Shown here piece after piece: positions 54,391 to 64,000 of a stretch of 64,000 nucleotides of DNA. Made by a program: the position numbers and the translations under genes. The notes below the pieces were generated by a model, which saw only the letters and a program-made list of their open reading frames with translations, was not told where the DNA came from and did not search any database. The stretch is from Shiraia sp. slf14 (Eukaryota; Ascomycota; Dothideomycetes; Pleosporales; Shiraiaceae): NCBI GenBank assembly GCA_000498155.1, contig AXZN01000023.1, positions 124,001-188,000 of the forward strand, in the 5' to 3' direction. The number at the start of each line of letters is the position of its first letter. Positions within the stretch are counted from its first letter, which is position 1.

Positions 54391-55943
54391 ATGGACGTCA
54401 CTATTCACGATGACATATTGTTTGGGCCTGTGGTACATCACGAACATTTCTTCGATCAAGAAACTGATGTGTCGGATGATGACATACTCGAAACTCTAGA
54501 AGAAGAAGATGAAGCTATTTTGTGGGATCTGGAAGTTGAATCTGCGGATTTGAATAACGAACCGACAAGCATTGATATTGTAGAAGAATCCATTCCTGTT
54601 CGCAACACAAGATGCATACGGGACAGGTAGGAGCAGCCCCCATCCCGCTCACTAAATTCTCACATGAGGTTAGGCACTGGGTGATAGCACGCATTGAAGC
54701 CATGTTGGAGAGAATCGTGGACGGACTTCTAGAAGAAAAGGATGACCTAGTCATAACGCTTAGGTCGAGAGCTGGCCTTTCAAGACGGTGGATGAGCTCT
54801 TCCAACTGCACAACTCAGACACCTATACCTAAGAAACGGGACTTCAAATTTCCAGGCAGTACGGCAAACGAAGCGTGGAATTTCACTGTGCTCATCAGAA
54901 TACTGGAACTGGTTCACACTGGTTTGATTGACAACACCATCATGACCAAGCGAGATCTTTATTATCGACACCCAGACCTGTTTGTCAAGCAATCAGTGGT
55001 AGATCGATACGTAGATGATCTGGCATGCACATTTGGTATCACACGAGCTCAATTAAATATCACTGCTGCGGCAAAGGGCCTTGTAGCTGGCAATTTCAAC
55101 ATCATCTGCGAGAATGGATCTGCAGTTGATGGAATGAAACACCACGATGGTATGCTGATCCCGAAAATCAGCGAAGGCGATAGTTTGCAACTCCCATTTA
55201 TCCACTGGATACTCATCATAGAGAAAGAGGTGAGAATAACCTAAAGATGGTGAAACTTTCTTACAATTTCACAGGCTACATTTCGCTCAGTGCTTAGCTC
55301 GCCGCGATGGGGGACGTTTGGGATGCACGGATTGATCATGACTGTATGATGAGTCTACCTGAATGTTCGATTGCTGACATGTAAACAGGCAAAGGGTTAT
55401 CCAGATGTTGCATCTCGCTCATTTTTACATCACATTGCAGACCGCTATCCTCAGATCCCCATGTACGCGCTTGTCGATCTGGATCCGGATGGAATTGCGA
55501 TCTTGTCTACGTATAAGTACGGGTCTTTCCGCCTTGCTCACGAATGTACGGCAGAGAGAGATACAGCCAGTTTAGGCTTGAGCAATATTCAATGGCTCGG
55601 TGTAAGGAGCCAGCATATCAATGGCACATTGGGCAGTGAACATGGTAAAAGCCTGGCTGTGATGCCTGAACTTCAAGGTGTCATGAAGTTAACAGAACGC
55701 GATCGAACCAAAGCCAGACAAATGTTAGAATGGAACCTATGTGCTGAAGACGGCCCGGAACCTGCGTGGCGACACGAGCTTCAGACAATGCTAGTGCTCA
55801 ACCAAAAAGCAGAGATGCAGATCCTTGATGAGTTACCCGGGGGGTTGATATTATGGCTCAACCGACGATTGGAAACTACAGGAAAGCAGCCTTCAGAGAC
55901 AGTCATAGATTGCGCGTCCACAGACGACGGGATGCTTTTTTGA
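54391..55943 (+). CDS. SPO11: Meiotic double-strand-break protein Spo11
   Basis: Four exons (54391-54626, 54674-55229, 55275-55343, 55389-55943) with introns of 47, 45 and 45 nt give 471 residues. Spo11 is the topoisomerase VI A-type transesterase that starts meiotic recombination. The winged-helix 5Y-CAP domain holds the catalytic tyrosine in TKRDLYYRHPDLF (Tyr176). The Toprim domain has its glutamate in IIEKEATFRSVLSS and the DxD metal site in ALVDLDPDGIAILSTYKYGS (Asp317, Asp319). The family block ITAAAKGLVAGNF is also present. An acidic N-terminal part of about 80 residues is less conserved. The start is the first ATG; the frame extends upstream only to a GTG. Introns are minimal in size, each checked by phase and by family sequence. 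Confidence 0.92.
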
Positions 55944-56160
55944 AGGCAATGATTGGCGACAGACTCAGTGTTGCTGGTGACTGTTACAGTGCAGACATGA
56001 GGTGTTACAATGCACAGTGGTTACAGCAAAAGACACTTGTGTTTTCATCGAGCGTGTCAAGTTGATATTCTAGCGTCTAGAACGAAAAAGAATGATTTGG
56101 CCATGGTGTCAGAGAGTGTGTTAGAAAGACCCCTGGGTGCTGTATGTGTAACTCGATCCA

Positions 56161-57789
56161 ATGACAAAGACAGGCCCGTGGGACAGCGTCGCGCCAAGGC
56201 CCATCCCGTGTCAGCCAACGCATACATCTTTTCGAGCACCACAGTCGACGTCCACTACTCAGCCGGCGTCGCATAGCGGCTATGCATTGACCTGCAGCTC
56301 CAGCAAAGAATCTCCCACAATGCCTGACTCTGCCGCCATTTCGAATTCTTCCAGCGACTCGCCTCATATACCTGCCACGCCTGCGCATCCCCAATTCCCT
56401 GCCCCGCCTACGAGCCACTATGCTTCCACTGTCGCGGATGCTGGTGTCCTCCCACCAACACTGACGCCTGCAACGACTACAAGGCAATCCGTTGCGCTAG
56501 GCGTCCTCTCCACTCTCTGGGGCACGAATAGCTCCTCTGCGCTCCATGATACTGCCAATTCGTCAGACCATCTGTTCCCTGCCATTATCAACCACGAGCC
56601 TTCGTTCGATACACAGGGAGGCCCGTCTGACCTGGCCGCAAGCACCAGCTCAGTGCCTAGTGCGACGACCACGTTGACAAACACGCTGCCACCGACGCAA
56701 TCTGCTGCCCTTCGCGCCCTCAATGCCCCTGCCTTTCATTCATCGCCCGCCAAAAGCAAATCTGCAAAGTCTACCTCAAGCCGAACAACAGTCACAAGCC
56801 AGCCAGTCGTCGTGCGCACATATTCAGGCTCGCGCCACGCGTCACGGGCAGGTTCAGGTTTCAATACTCCTCGATCCTTCGCCATGAATGGGCATACCAC
56901 TGCGTCTGCTTTGTCAGCTGGTCTGGCAGGCAGGACTGAGCATCTGCCCTCTGCAGAGGACTTTTCCTTCTCTGCTATACTCCGCGCTGTCGACCCTGAG
57001 ATTAGGGAGGCCATTGATGCCATTGCAGAGATATGTGCGCGAAGCAGGATGAGTCTCGCGGACGAGTATGACGCGCACCTTCCTCCACAAGGCGAGATTA
57101 CTGGTGCAGGTCCAGGATGGGCAGCAAGTACCCTGGCTGGGCGCGGTCGATTGTCGCGTATCAATCAAGGATGGCAGACGGAGAATACGCTGATGGCTGT
57201 GCCAGAAGCAAGTAGCTCGAGTGAAAGGTTGGCCCAGGAAGGCAAAGCCCACGCGAGCAGTAAGAAGAGAAGTCAATCAGCATATGGAAGCCTGAAGAGC
57301 GTCATCAGCGGCGGCAGTGGAAAGAGAAAAGCCCTTGATGGCGATTTGTTCCGTGAACAAGACGCAAGTAGCTCAAAGGATGCCGAAGGAAAGGTCCAAG
57401 GTCCCGCATGGGCTGTCCAAGGAACTTCATCATCCTCAGCTCATCCAGCTATTACTCTTGTCGCTTCGCCGACAGCGTCTAAACAGCTCTCTGTCGAGAC
57501 ACCCCCGGGTTTTGAAGAAATCCCCAGCGAGATTGATGCAATTCCCCGCACTGCACGACCGCAACGAAAATATGCACATAGAAGAGGTCCATCAGCAATA
57601 AGCTTGCCAACGACGAGGATACGGTCAGGCACATTGTCATCAATAACGTCGTGGTTACCATGGCCTCGACCCTCAGATGTCGATTCCAGCAATCCACAAG
57701 AATTGACCCGTGCAGAAGCCCGCCTGAGAGAAATGTTAGTCTCATCGCAGAACTTAGGCAAAGGTAAAGCCCCTTTGAGTGTTGCTTGA
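56161..57789 (+). CDS. Hypothetical Ser/Thr-rich disordered protein
   Basis: One exon of 542 residues from the ATG at 56161; a second in-frame ATG at 56320 (context CACAATGCC) may be the real start, giving 489 residues. Most of the chain is Ser/Thr/Pro-rich and probably disordered. One block looks folded and conserved: FSFSAILRAVDPEIREAIDA followed by IAEICARSRMSLADEYDAHL (about residues 275-320). A Trp-rich stretch SITSWLPWPRPSD lies near the C terminus. No catalytic motif, signal peptide or membrane helix. I do not recognise a family. It begins 218 bp after SPO11 on the same strand. Confidence 0.65.
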   Translation: MTKTGPWDSVAPRPIPCQPTHTSFRAPQSTSTTQPASHSGYALTCSSSKESPTMPDSAAISNSSSDSPHIPATPAHPQFPAPPTSHYASTVADAGVLPPTLTPATTTRQSVALGVLSTLWGTNSSSALHDTANSSDHLFPAIINHEPSFDTQGGPSDLAASTSSVPSATTTLTNTLPPTQSAALRALNAPAFHSSPAKSKSAKSTSSRTTVTSQPVVVRTYSGSRHASRAGSGFNTPRSFAMNGHTTASALSAGLAGRTEHLPSAEDFSFSAILRAVDPEIREAIDAIAEICARSRMSLADEYDAHLPPQGEITGAGPGWAASTLAGRGRLSRINQGWQTENTLMAVPEASSSSERLAQEGKAHASSKKRSQSAYGSLKSVISGGSGKRKALDGDLFREQDASSSKDAEGKVQGPAWAVQGTSSSSAHPAITLVASPTASKQLSVETPPGFEEIPSEIDAIPRTARPQRKYAHRRGPSAISLPTTRIRSGTLSSITSWLPWPRPSDVDSSNPQELTRAEARLREMLVSSQNLGKGKAPLSVA

Positions 57790-58427
57790 GATATGATTTG
57801 TCGAAAGAGAGTATGTCTTTGTCCATCGGGGGGAAATACTTCAGAACGCAACACGATACCCAGTAAAGAAGTGAGGTGCAAAATCGGGAGGCTGTCTTTT
57901 ATATCGCCGTACCATTATGACCAGACATATATACATGACTAATGAATTATGATATGATGCCAGTTGAGATGTTTGTTTTGCATGGTGATGTTACTTGAAG
58001 TTTGAAAGCTTGTGGTAGTTAAGACGCGTTACAACAACTATTTACTCCAATATATCAGAACACGCATCATATTTTTCATGTTCACTTTATAAGATAGGCA
58101 TTCCCTATCCAAAAAGTTCTGCTTGTTCACTTGGACCTCATCTCACCATGTGCCATCAAAACAAATCCCCAATTCCCGATTTCCCCTGTCCTAGTTGTTG
58201 ACTTGACCCAGCGTGAAATACTGCATAGTTTGACGATTAGAAGACCAAATGTACTCTAACCACGTAAATCATATTCTCTGAAGAAGTAACATGAATTGAA
58301 GCGTTGTTTGGTTGTTGTTGGCGTTTCGTTTCCATAGTAGCCATGCAGCCCCACAGCGCTGAGGTAGGAGGACCTTGATCTTGCCCAACAAAGCTCTTTA
58401 TAAACCATAAAACGAGGTAATTCTATC
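57790..58427. other. Intergenic, 5' flank of the 5S gene
   Basis: Holds AT-rich 3' flank sequence. The right end carries the TATA box of the 5S rRNA gene. No protein gene is seen. Confidence 0.5.
58399..58404 (+). promoter_or_regulatory. TATA box of the 5S rRNA gene
   Basis: TATAAA lies 24-29 bases before the first base of the 5S gene. Dispersed 5S genes of filamentous ascomycetes are known to need such an upstream element in addition to the internal control region. Confidence 0.7.
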
Positions 58428-58546
58428 ACATACGACCATAGGACGTTGAGAACAAGGCTTCCCGTTCGCTCAGCCATATTTAAGCAACGTACCGGCGGAC
58501 TAGTACTCAGGTGGGTGACCACTGGGGAATCCCCGCTGTTGTATGT
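58428..58546 (+). rRNA. 5S ribosomal RNA (dispersed single copy)
   Basis: A 119-base unit with paired ends: 5' ACATACGACC can pair with the 3' GTTGTATGT to form helix I. It contains the fungal 5S landmarks GGCTTCCCGTTCGCTCAGCC, AGTACTCAGGTGGGTGACCA and GGGAATCCCCGCTGTTGTATG. A run of Ts directly follows, as a polymerase III stop. A second, damaged copy lies at 61632. Confidence 0.92.
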
Positions 58547-58990
58547 TTTTGCCATTTTTTGGCCTTGGAATCCATGCGGGTAGATGTGACTTCTTGAGAC
58601 TGCCTTCCTTTTGATTCCGGCTAATACGACTTCATTCTTACGTAGGATGGCATAGAATATTATATTCTTTGCTTCTATATCAAGAACAATAAGTAGCATA
58701 GGTACGCTGAACTAAGAGCAAGGGCTGAGAGTGAGGGTGTGCTGAAGCATGTTGGAATTGATCATGGCTGGAAGCTGTAAGGCTCTAGGAGCAACATATA
58801 TTGTAACTTTTCTCTTCTAAGATTTGCTTTATATTCTCGAAAAGATTTAACAAAATGTGTAGTTTAGAAGCAAGAAGATAAGCCCCTGCTATACTATCTT
58901 ATGGCATTCACTCATTACTTTGTACGCGCGCGTAAGAAAGCTCCACGGATCAGCCTGTCAGAGTACTCCTCTGAGGCATCTCTCGATCAT
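58547..58990. other. Intergenic, no gene seen
   Basis: Spacer between the 5S gene and the 3' end of the sulfotransferase-like gene. AT-rich; nothing recognised. Confidence 0.5.
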
Positions 58991-60026
58991 TTACAGACCT
59001 CTGGCAACACTCAAGCCTTTCCATACGGCAAACCATAGCACTGCCGCTGCACTCACTGGTATCCAGCTCACCTTCACCAGTCTAATCCAGAACAGAAAGC
59101 CATGAATCTTGATCGTTGAAGCTGCATCATTACTCCGCGGATACTCCTCTTTGGGTACTTCTTTGCCCAGAAACTCACACAGAGGTTCCCAGCCCTGGCT
59201 ACTCTCAAACTCTAACAGGTTAGACCGCGGAACTACAGCACGAACATGTGCGTAATGATCGATGTATGTCTGCTTGAGGGAAGCACGATCGGACGGATTA
59301 CCATTGCCCCAGTGTGTCATTATGGTACGCAGGATTCGAGTGTACGGACCCCAGAGTTTCTGAGATAAAGTCAACCGATGGATTCTTTATAGAGGAATGA
59401 GTGAGGGAAAAAGACCCACGTTATCAATAGCCGCGAGGAAGGGAAGAGACTTCCACTCTGTCACTGCAAAAAACGTGGCGTTCATGCTCATCAACCATGG
59501 CTCCACGGGTCGGTTGGTCAATATGACTTTTGCATTTGGATATGCTTCGAGCAGTTCATCTACGAACAGAATGCTGGGAATATCTTCAATCACCTGGAGA
59601 CTATTAGCACATTCATCTCGATCAAATGCAGGTAAACCTCAATGGAGTAAAGCGAGCAATACGGCAGTTGGGAAGGCAAACGGTCTTACATCATAGTTTC
59701 CCAGAAACTTGTCAAACTCTTCTTTCCCAAACGGCTTCCCATCACCCAAGAATTTTGCGCGAAGAGCTTCCTCCCAGTACGATAGATGGCCTTCTCTTCG
59801 ACTGCGAATAGCGACAGCCATGTGGTAGGGGTTGTAGTTTAGCTTTTCGAGCGCGGTTTTGAGAGCTACATGCAATGAATTAGTGGTTGAGATCATAACT
59901 AGGGGCACTTCTCGGGAGGAGAGATTTACAAAATGTGCCCGTTCGACTGAAGCCTAAAACGAGGACTTCTACATCTTTTGCACGGGGTTTCGCAGGGAGA
60001 CGGTCGATCTTTCGTGCAGTAGGCAT
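58991..60026 (-). CDS. Sulfotransferase-like P-loop protein (fungal Sulfotransfer_4 type), membrane-anchored
   Basis: Four exons (59930-60026, 59690-59865, 59420-59593, 58991-59359) with introns of 64, 96 and 60 nt give 271 residues. The junctions restore GFSRTGTFSLKTALEKLNY, GNYDVIEDIPSILFVDELLE and AAIDNKLWGPYTRILRTIM. VLGFSRTGT-S is the phosphosulfate-binding loop of the fungal sulfotransferase-like family often mislabelled as NAD-dependent epimerase; AYPNAKVILTNRPVEPWLMS is the second conserved block, where the PAPS 3'-phosphate site lies. A hydrophobic segment near the C terminus (WIPVSAAAVLWFAVW) suggests membrane anchoring. The substrate is unknown. Donors of introns 1 and 3 (GTAAAT, GTGGGT) are weak, but phase and family sequence agree. 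Confidence 0.85.
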
Positions 60027-61631
60027 GATGGTTGCAAGTGTATGACTTTAATTGCTGGAGGTAGAAAGGTCGACGACAATGAGCTCACTAGGTTTGCGGT
60101 CTCTCAGAATTTGAACTCTACAGATGGTGTAGTGACATCACGTTTGAAAACCTTGTCTCACAGTTTCTCGAGACCTGCTGAAAGAATGGGCCGTCAACAG
60201 CGAAGTGGGGCAGGTAGATCAAATGATTGGGCCTGTACAGTAACGACCAGGGAAAACCAATATCGTACGTTTGTGGTTCCTCTCCACAAGTGCAAGTCAA
60301 TGCAAGTATGGGGAGTTTTATCAGTGCTGAAAAACAGCACGGACCCTTTCGTTTGCCCCCAAGGTTCTTTGCTTGCAGATACAAGGTATAGGTGCATGGA
60401 TAAACACCGGCGCACTACATGGGGCGAATAATACCATACGCTGGGTTTGTAAGTAAGACACTCGATGCTCCATTTCTAAGGGTTTTCTCTTCGACTTCCC
60501 GATACACTAGTACCCCGTGCTGTGCCACATCGTATAGCAGCTTACGTCCCGGGGTCTGGAGGCTTGGGAGCGTTGCCAATGCTTACTGCAATTTAAAGAT
60601 ATTATTCCAATACTTTGTGCAAGTACATGGGCAGATACAATAACGCAAGTAGCAAACCCTGGTACGATCATCGCACTTGCACAGCGGATTGCCCACAAGA
60701 GCAGCTTCCTAGAAAGTCTTGTCCAGTAATGATTACTGATTATCACTCCAAGTACAGAGTAAAGGAATCAGATTCACCTATATTCTATAATTTACTATCA
60801 TCCGGAAAGACGGTTCCGTATTGGTGTTCAATTTATCTTCTACACAATATCGGATGAAAGAACGCAGCTTCTCTCTAGCGTGCATCAATATGAACGCTAT
60901 TCGAGTCCATCCAGCCGTTTCTTGTGCACAAGGTACTACTACGCTGATCTCGTGAGGTATGTCGGCATCCTGTTGAGCTACTCTTGGAGTCATGTGTCAC
61001 TTGACTTTAGTGCTTTAATTCGTGCGAAAGCTACTAGCAGCGGAACTGGTGGCCATGGTGCTGTTGATACTCTCACTAATTAACAAATATCTCCTAAGTT
61101 TGATGATATCTCAACATTGGATGTAATTGCAGATTATGTGTAGGTTTTTGCAGAATGGTTCGACAAAGAGACAAGCGGAGTAGGGTGAGCGTAGAGGAAG
61201 TAGATCTGTAATGCCAATACAAAGATCTCTATCCGTGAGATACATCTATAGGCTTCCATAAGTTCCTAAACGTGTTAAATAATCTAACAAGAGTCTTAAG
61301 ACTTACCTCTCCGTAGCATGCGAGCGACGCAGATTATCTAAGATGACTGATTTGTATGGAGTAGTTAAAGCACGAGCGGGAATTAGGCTGATACCTCTGT
61401 CGAGCGTCTAGATTAGATAATTATTAGATCTTGATTAAGTTTCAACGATGACGCTAACGTATACTTTCCTCATGCTCCGAACTCTAATTAATATGCGCCT
61501 GCCCGCTGCTTTAGAGAAGAGCGTACCCTAATTCTACTTAAAATAGCCTTTAATTATCTAAAAGTAGATAGTTAGATTCCGACAATAGGCGGTTCAGTCT
61601 TTTTTTCGTTAATACAGTAAGAGAATATAGC
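60027..61631. other. Gene-free, increasingly AT-rich region
   Basis: No gene is seen. From about 61080 the sequence is TA-rich (many TTAATTA, TAGATTA and CTTAAGAC words) and leads into the 5S pseudogene. This look is typical of RIP-mutated repeat remnants in Pleosporales; no recognisable transposon frame remains. Confidence 0.5.
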
Positions 61632-61720
61632 GCTTCCCGTTCGCTTAGCGGTACCTAAGCAGTCTACTAGCAGACTAGTACTCAGGTAGGTGACATTAGG
61701 GAATCCCCGCTGTTGTATAT
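61632..61720 (+). pseudogene. 5S rRNA pseudogene with RIP-like changes
   Basis: This copy aligns with the last three quarters of the intact 5S gene at 58428. Shared words are GCTTCCCGTTCGCT, AGACTAGTACTCAGGT-GGTGAC in part, and GAATCCCCGCTGTTGTAT, followed by a T run. Many differences are C-to-T or G-to-A (CTCAG to CTTAG, GTGGGTG to GTAGGTG, GGGGAA to AGGGAA, TATGT to TATAT), plus a short deletion after GTGAC. The first 30 or so bases of the gene are not clearly kept, so it is not expected to work. Confidence 0.75.
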
Positions 61721-61887
61721 TTTTTTGGACCTGTATAGTCGCCAAATCACCTATTCTCTACGCTATCTTTGATCCCCTTTTTATATTTCTAAAAGGTAGT
61801 TTCTAAGTATTTACTAATAGAATAAAGTATTAATAGTAGCAATAGAAACCTTTCTCCTTGAATAAGTTTATTACTAGGGTATTAAAA

Positions 61888-64000
61888 TTATTGATCGTTG
61901 TCCTCTAAGCGGTTCCAGATCTTAATTATACGAGGTTGAGGTTCTTTGAGCTTTCTAGAAGATATAGCTCCTTTAAGCGTAGTTGCTAATGAGCTTGACG
62001 ATGCTACCTGAGCCGGGACAAGCTCGCCTTGCCCTTTAAGGGCAAGTCTGATTTGGCCGTCAATCTCAGGATAGCCACCTCGCCGTTCGTAACCGGCTTC
62101 TCGAAGCCGAGTTAGGATTGCGTAATCGGAGATACCTTCTTCCCATGTCTTGCGTCCAGTGGGGAGTAGATTGGGATCTGCCCCTTTTTTCAGAAGCATC
62201 TCAATAATATCAATACGTCGCAGTTTGACCGCGCAGTAGAGCGCACTCCTCCGTCCCGAGTCGGTGCCATTGATGTTATACTCTTGATCCAAGAGGCATT
62301 CAATTAAAGGGATGTGGCCTGAAACAACGGCCTGTCGTAGTCCCGTAACCGCCCTGCAACAGCGCGATTTGCTGAAAGCTAAAGCACTAACAGTGGTGTA
62401 AGGATGGCTTAGCGGTGTGAAATCCAACCAATCTTCTGCAGTGAGGCCGCTTTCATCGCACTGGAACCTAGATGCCCAAACGGTGGAGCAGTCAAGTAAA
62501 GCTCTTACAGTATCCAAATCTCGCGCAAAGACGGCCAAATGGAGGGCTGACCAACCATGATTGTCCTGCTGGTCAGCCTTCGGTTTCATACGATCATCCC
62601 GTAAGAGTATTTCTACGGCCCTTGAATGCCCCATAAAAGCGGCGTGGTGTAATGCAGTCCAACCATGACACGTGGAATTGAGAGGGTCAGCTCCATATTC
62701 GAGTAGCATGCTCACGAGAAATGCGTGTCCTTCGTTTGCAGCACAATGCAATGGTGAAGTACCATAGGAACTGACCGCATTAACGTTGGCCCCATTGCTC
62801 AATAGAAGCTCCACCATGAATACCCAGGACCCTTCTGCTGCCCAATGTATTGCGGACCATCCTTCAAGGTCACGGTATTCCGGATTCATACCATATTTGA
62901 GTAGAGATTCTACTACTGTATAATCTCCATTTGCTGCTGCTTCTTCTAGTGGCACCACTTTCTTGTTCCGAGTCATTGACGAGATAACTGCTCCATTATC
63001 AATAAGCAATTGCACAATATCCTTGCGGATCATCGCAGAGTCGTCCAAAGGGTCTGGCATAGGCGTGCGTCGACGGATGCTTGCTGCCCAGGCTAACGCA
63101 GACCTTCCATCTGCACTGGTCGAATTGACATCGACGCCTTGGTCTAAGAATAGACGAACAGCTGATTTTGATCCAGAAATAATTGCCCAAAGGTATGGGG
63201 AGAGGCCATAGTCGTCAGTGATGTCTCTGTCCCCTCCGTATTTCATGAGTAGATTTATATTGTCAACCAAATCTCTTTTTGCAGCGCAATGTAGAGGCGT
63301 CTGCCCATAGACATCTTTCACATTGACTGCATCTTTGTCTACTGACCTTAATAGAATTTCTAAGGTATTTGGAGAGCATCCCAGAGAAGCGTAATGTAGT
63401 GCTGTTTTCCCGTCATTTGCTCTGGCGTAAAGATCTGCACCTTTGTCAATGTAAGACTGAACATTAACCAGATTGTCATCCAATATTGCACGATGGAACT
63501 TTGACCGCCTGAATAAGTCCTTGTCCTCCAAGTCGAATCTTCCCATGAAAGAAGTGACATCGTCATCGTGGCGATTTATGATGCTTGCTTCGACTCCATT
63601 TTGGAGGCCCAAGTCTTCATCATCCAATACGCCGTACATGGATCCACGCAGCTTTGCAAAACCCAATCCATAATCTTTTAGCGGATGGTCGCTATCGATG
63701 TTTTCAGCAATGTTGTCACTGTCGCCAGGGAGATTCTGCAGCGCAAGCAAAGCGATTTTTTTCATATGGCCAGCGACGTGCAGATGAAGTGCTTCACTTG
63801 AGAAGAAGCTGCTTGACTCCAGCTCTTTGGGGGATTGGTAACCGTCACCAAATGGGCATTCCTGAAGTTTCTGAAAATTTGGTCTCCGAGCTGCGTTACT
63901 CAAGGTATCCACGTGTGCTCTGGGTACACCATGTTCTTTGCATGCATGCTCCTGATAGTGATTCTCATTGTCGAAGACAATAAGGTCATGGGAAGGCGCC
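61888..64000 (-). CDS. Ankyrin-repeat protein with N-terminal zinc-finger-like segment (5' part outside window)
   Basis: The frame ends at 61888 and is open to the window edge; at least 704 residues are present, and the N terminus lies beyond base 64000. An in-frame GTG at 63912 is not a start. The visible N-terminal part has a Cys/His-rich segment (EHACKEHGVPRAH; ECPFGDGY) and LHLHVAGHMKKIALLALQNL, a pattern I know from fungal ankyrin proteins and NLR-like proteins. A spacer follows, then about 11 ankyrin repeats (e.g. DGKTALHYASLGCSPNTLEI, YGQTPLHCAAKRDLVDNINL, EGWSAIHWAAEGSWVFMVEL, HGWTALHHAAFMGHSRAVEI). A Ser/Lys-rich tail closes it. Whether a NACHT or NB-ARC domain precedes cannot be seen. 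The gene borders AT-rich, RIP-like DNA. Confidence 0.82.
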   Translation of the reverse strand, partial: APSHDLIVFDNENHYQEHACKEHGVPRAHVDTLSNAARRPNFQKLQECPFGDGYQSPKELESSSFFSSEALHLHVAGHMKKIALLALQNLPGDSDNIAENIDSDHPLKDYGLGFAKLRGSMYGVLDDEDLGLQNGVEASIINRHDDDVTSFMGRFDLEDKDLFRRSKFHRAILDDNLVNVQSYIDKGADLYARANDGKTALHYASLGCSPNTLEILLRSVDKDAVNVKDVYGQTPLHCAAKRDLVDNINLLMKYGGDRDITDDYGLSPYLWAIISGSKSAVRLFLDQGVDVNSTSADGRSALAWAASIRRRTPMPDPLDDSAMIRKDIVQLLIDNGAVISSMTRNKKVVPLEEAAANGDYTVVESLLKYGMNPEYRDLEGWSAIHWAAEGSWVFMVELLLSNGANVNAVSSYGTSPLHCAANEGHAFLVSMLLEYGADPLNSTCHGWTALHHAAFMGHSRAVEILLRDDRMKPKADQQDNHGWSALHLAVFARDLDTVRALLDCSTVWASRFQCDESGLTAEDWLDFTPLSHPYTTVSALAFSKSRCCRAVTGLRQAVVSGHIPLIECLLDQEYNINGTDSGRRSALYCAVKLRRIDIIEMLLKKGADPNLLPTGRKTWEEGISDYAILTRLREAGYERRGGYPEIDGQIRLALKGQGELVPAQVASSSSLATTLKGAISSRKLKEPQPRIIKIWNRLEDNDQ

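Noticed and set aside
54612..54673. Independent start of a second open frame inside SPO11
   Set aside because: A 47-nt intron in correct phase joins exon 1 to exon 2 and restores the family sequence, so the overlap is only an intron artefact.
1..64000. Secondary-metabolite cluster, CRISPR array, prophage or intact transposon
   Set aside because: No polyketide, peptide or terpene synthase, no regular repeat-spacer array, no integrase and no transposase frame was found.

Overview
This window is nuclear DNA from a filamentous ascomycete, almost certainly a dothideomycete of the order Pleosporales. Genes are split by short spliceosomal introns (mostly 44-135 nt) with GTANGT-like donors and CTAAC/CTAAT branch sites. 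An NADP mannitol dehydrogenase at 26465 is nearly identical to the Alternaria/Cladosporium allergen family (Alt a 8 / Cla h 8). Single dispersed 5S rRNA and tRNA genes, and an nmrA-type nitrogen regulator, also fit. Exon boundaries were assembled by hand from reading frame, splice signals and remembered family conservation; no database search was run.

Left part (1-20 kb): a secreted flavoprotein cut by the window edge; ceramide glucosyltransferase; a long gene-poor stretch; a seven-helix rhodopsin/PTH11-like membrane protein; the H3K56 acetyltransferase RTT109; mitoribosomal protein mL57; a VPS75-like NAP chaperone; a putative Pol-beta-type nucleotidyltransferase; an asparaginase with C-terminal ankyrin repeats; and the nitrogen metabolite repressor nmrA.

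Middle part (20-43 kb): mitoribosomal bL19m; a Pmp3 proteolipid; an unrecognised 299-aa protein; mannitol dehydrogenase; an acyl-CoA dehydrogenase; a secreted GH2 exo-glucosaminidase; an intron-containing tRNA-Lys(CUU); a small secreted protein whose short first exon makes it easy to miss; an F-box-like protein; an MFS transporter of the MFSD1 type; and a GID7/WDR26 ubiquitin-ligase subunit.

Right part (43-64 kb): a 1228-aa single-pass disordered protein; a membrane-anchored aspartic-protease-like protein that has lost its catalytic motifs; the CAF-1 large subunit, head to head with SPO11; a disordered 542-aa protein; an intact 5S rRNA gene; a sulfotransferase-like protein; a gene-free AT-rich stretch holding a 5S pseudogene with RIP-like transitions; and the 3' part of an ankyrin-repeat gene that runs off the window.

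Three genes act in one chromatin pathway. RTT109 acetylates new histone H3 on K56, VPS75 is its chaperone partner, and CAF-1 deposits the acetylated H3-H4 at replication forks. RTT109 and VPS75 are separated by one gene. The other strong signal is compositional: in at least eight genes on both strands the coding strand changes from C-rich to G-rich towards its 3' end. No CRISPR, phage, plasmid or intact transposon was seen.
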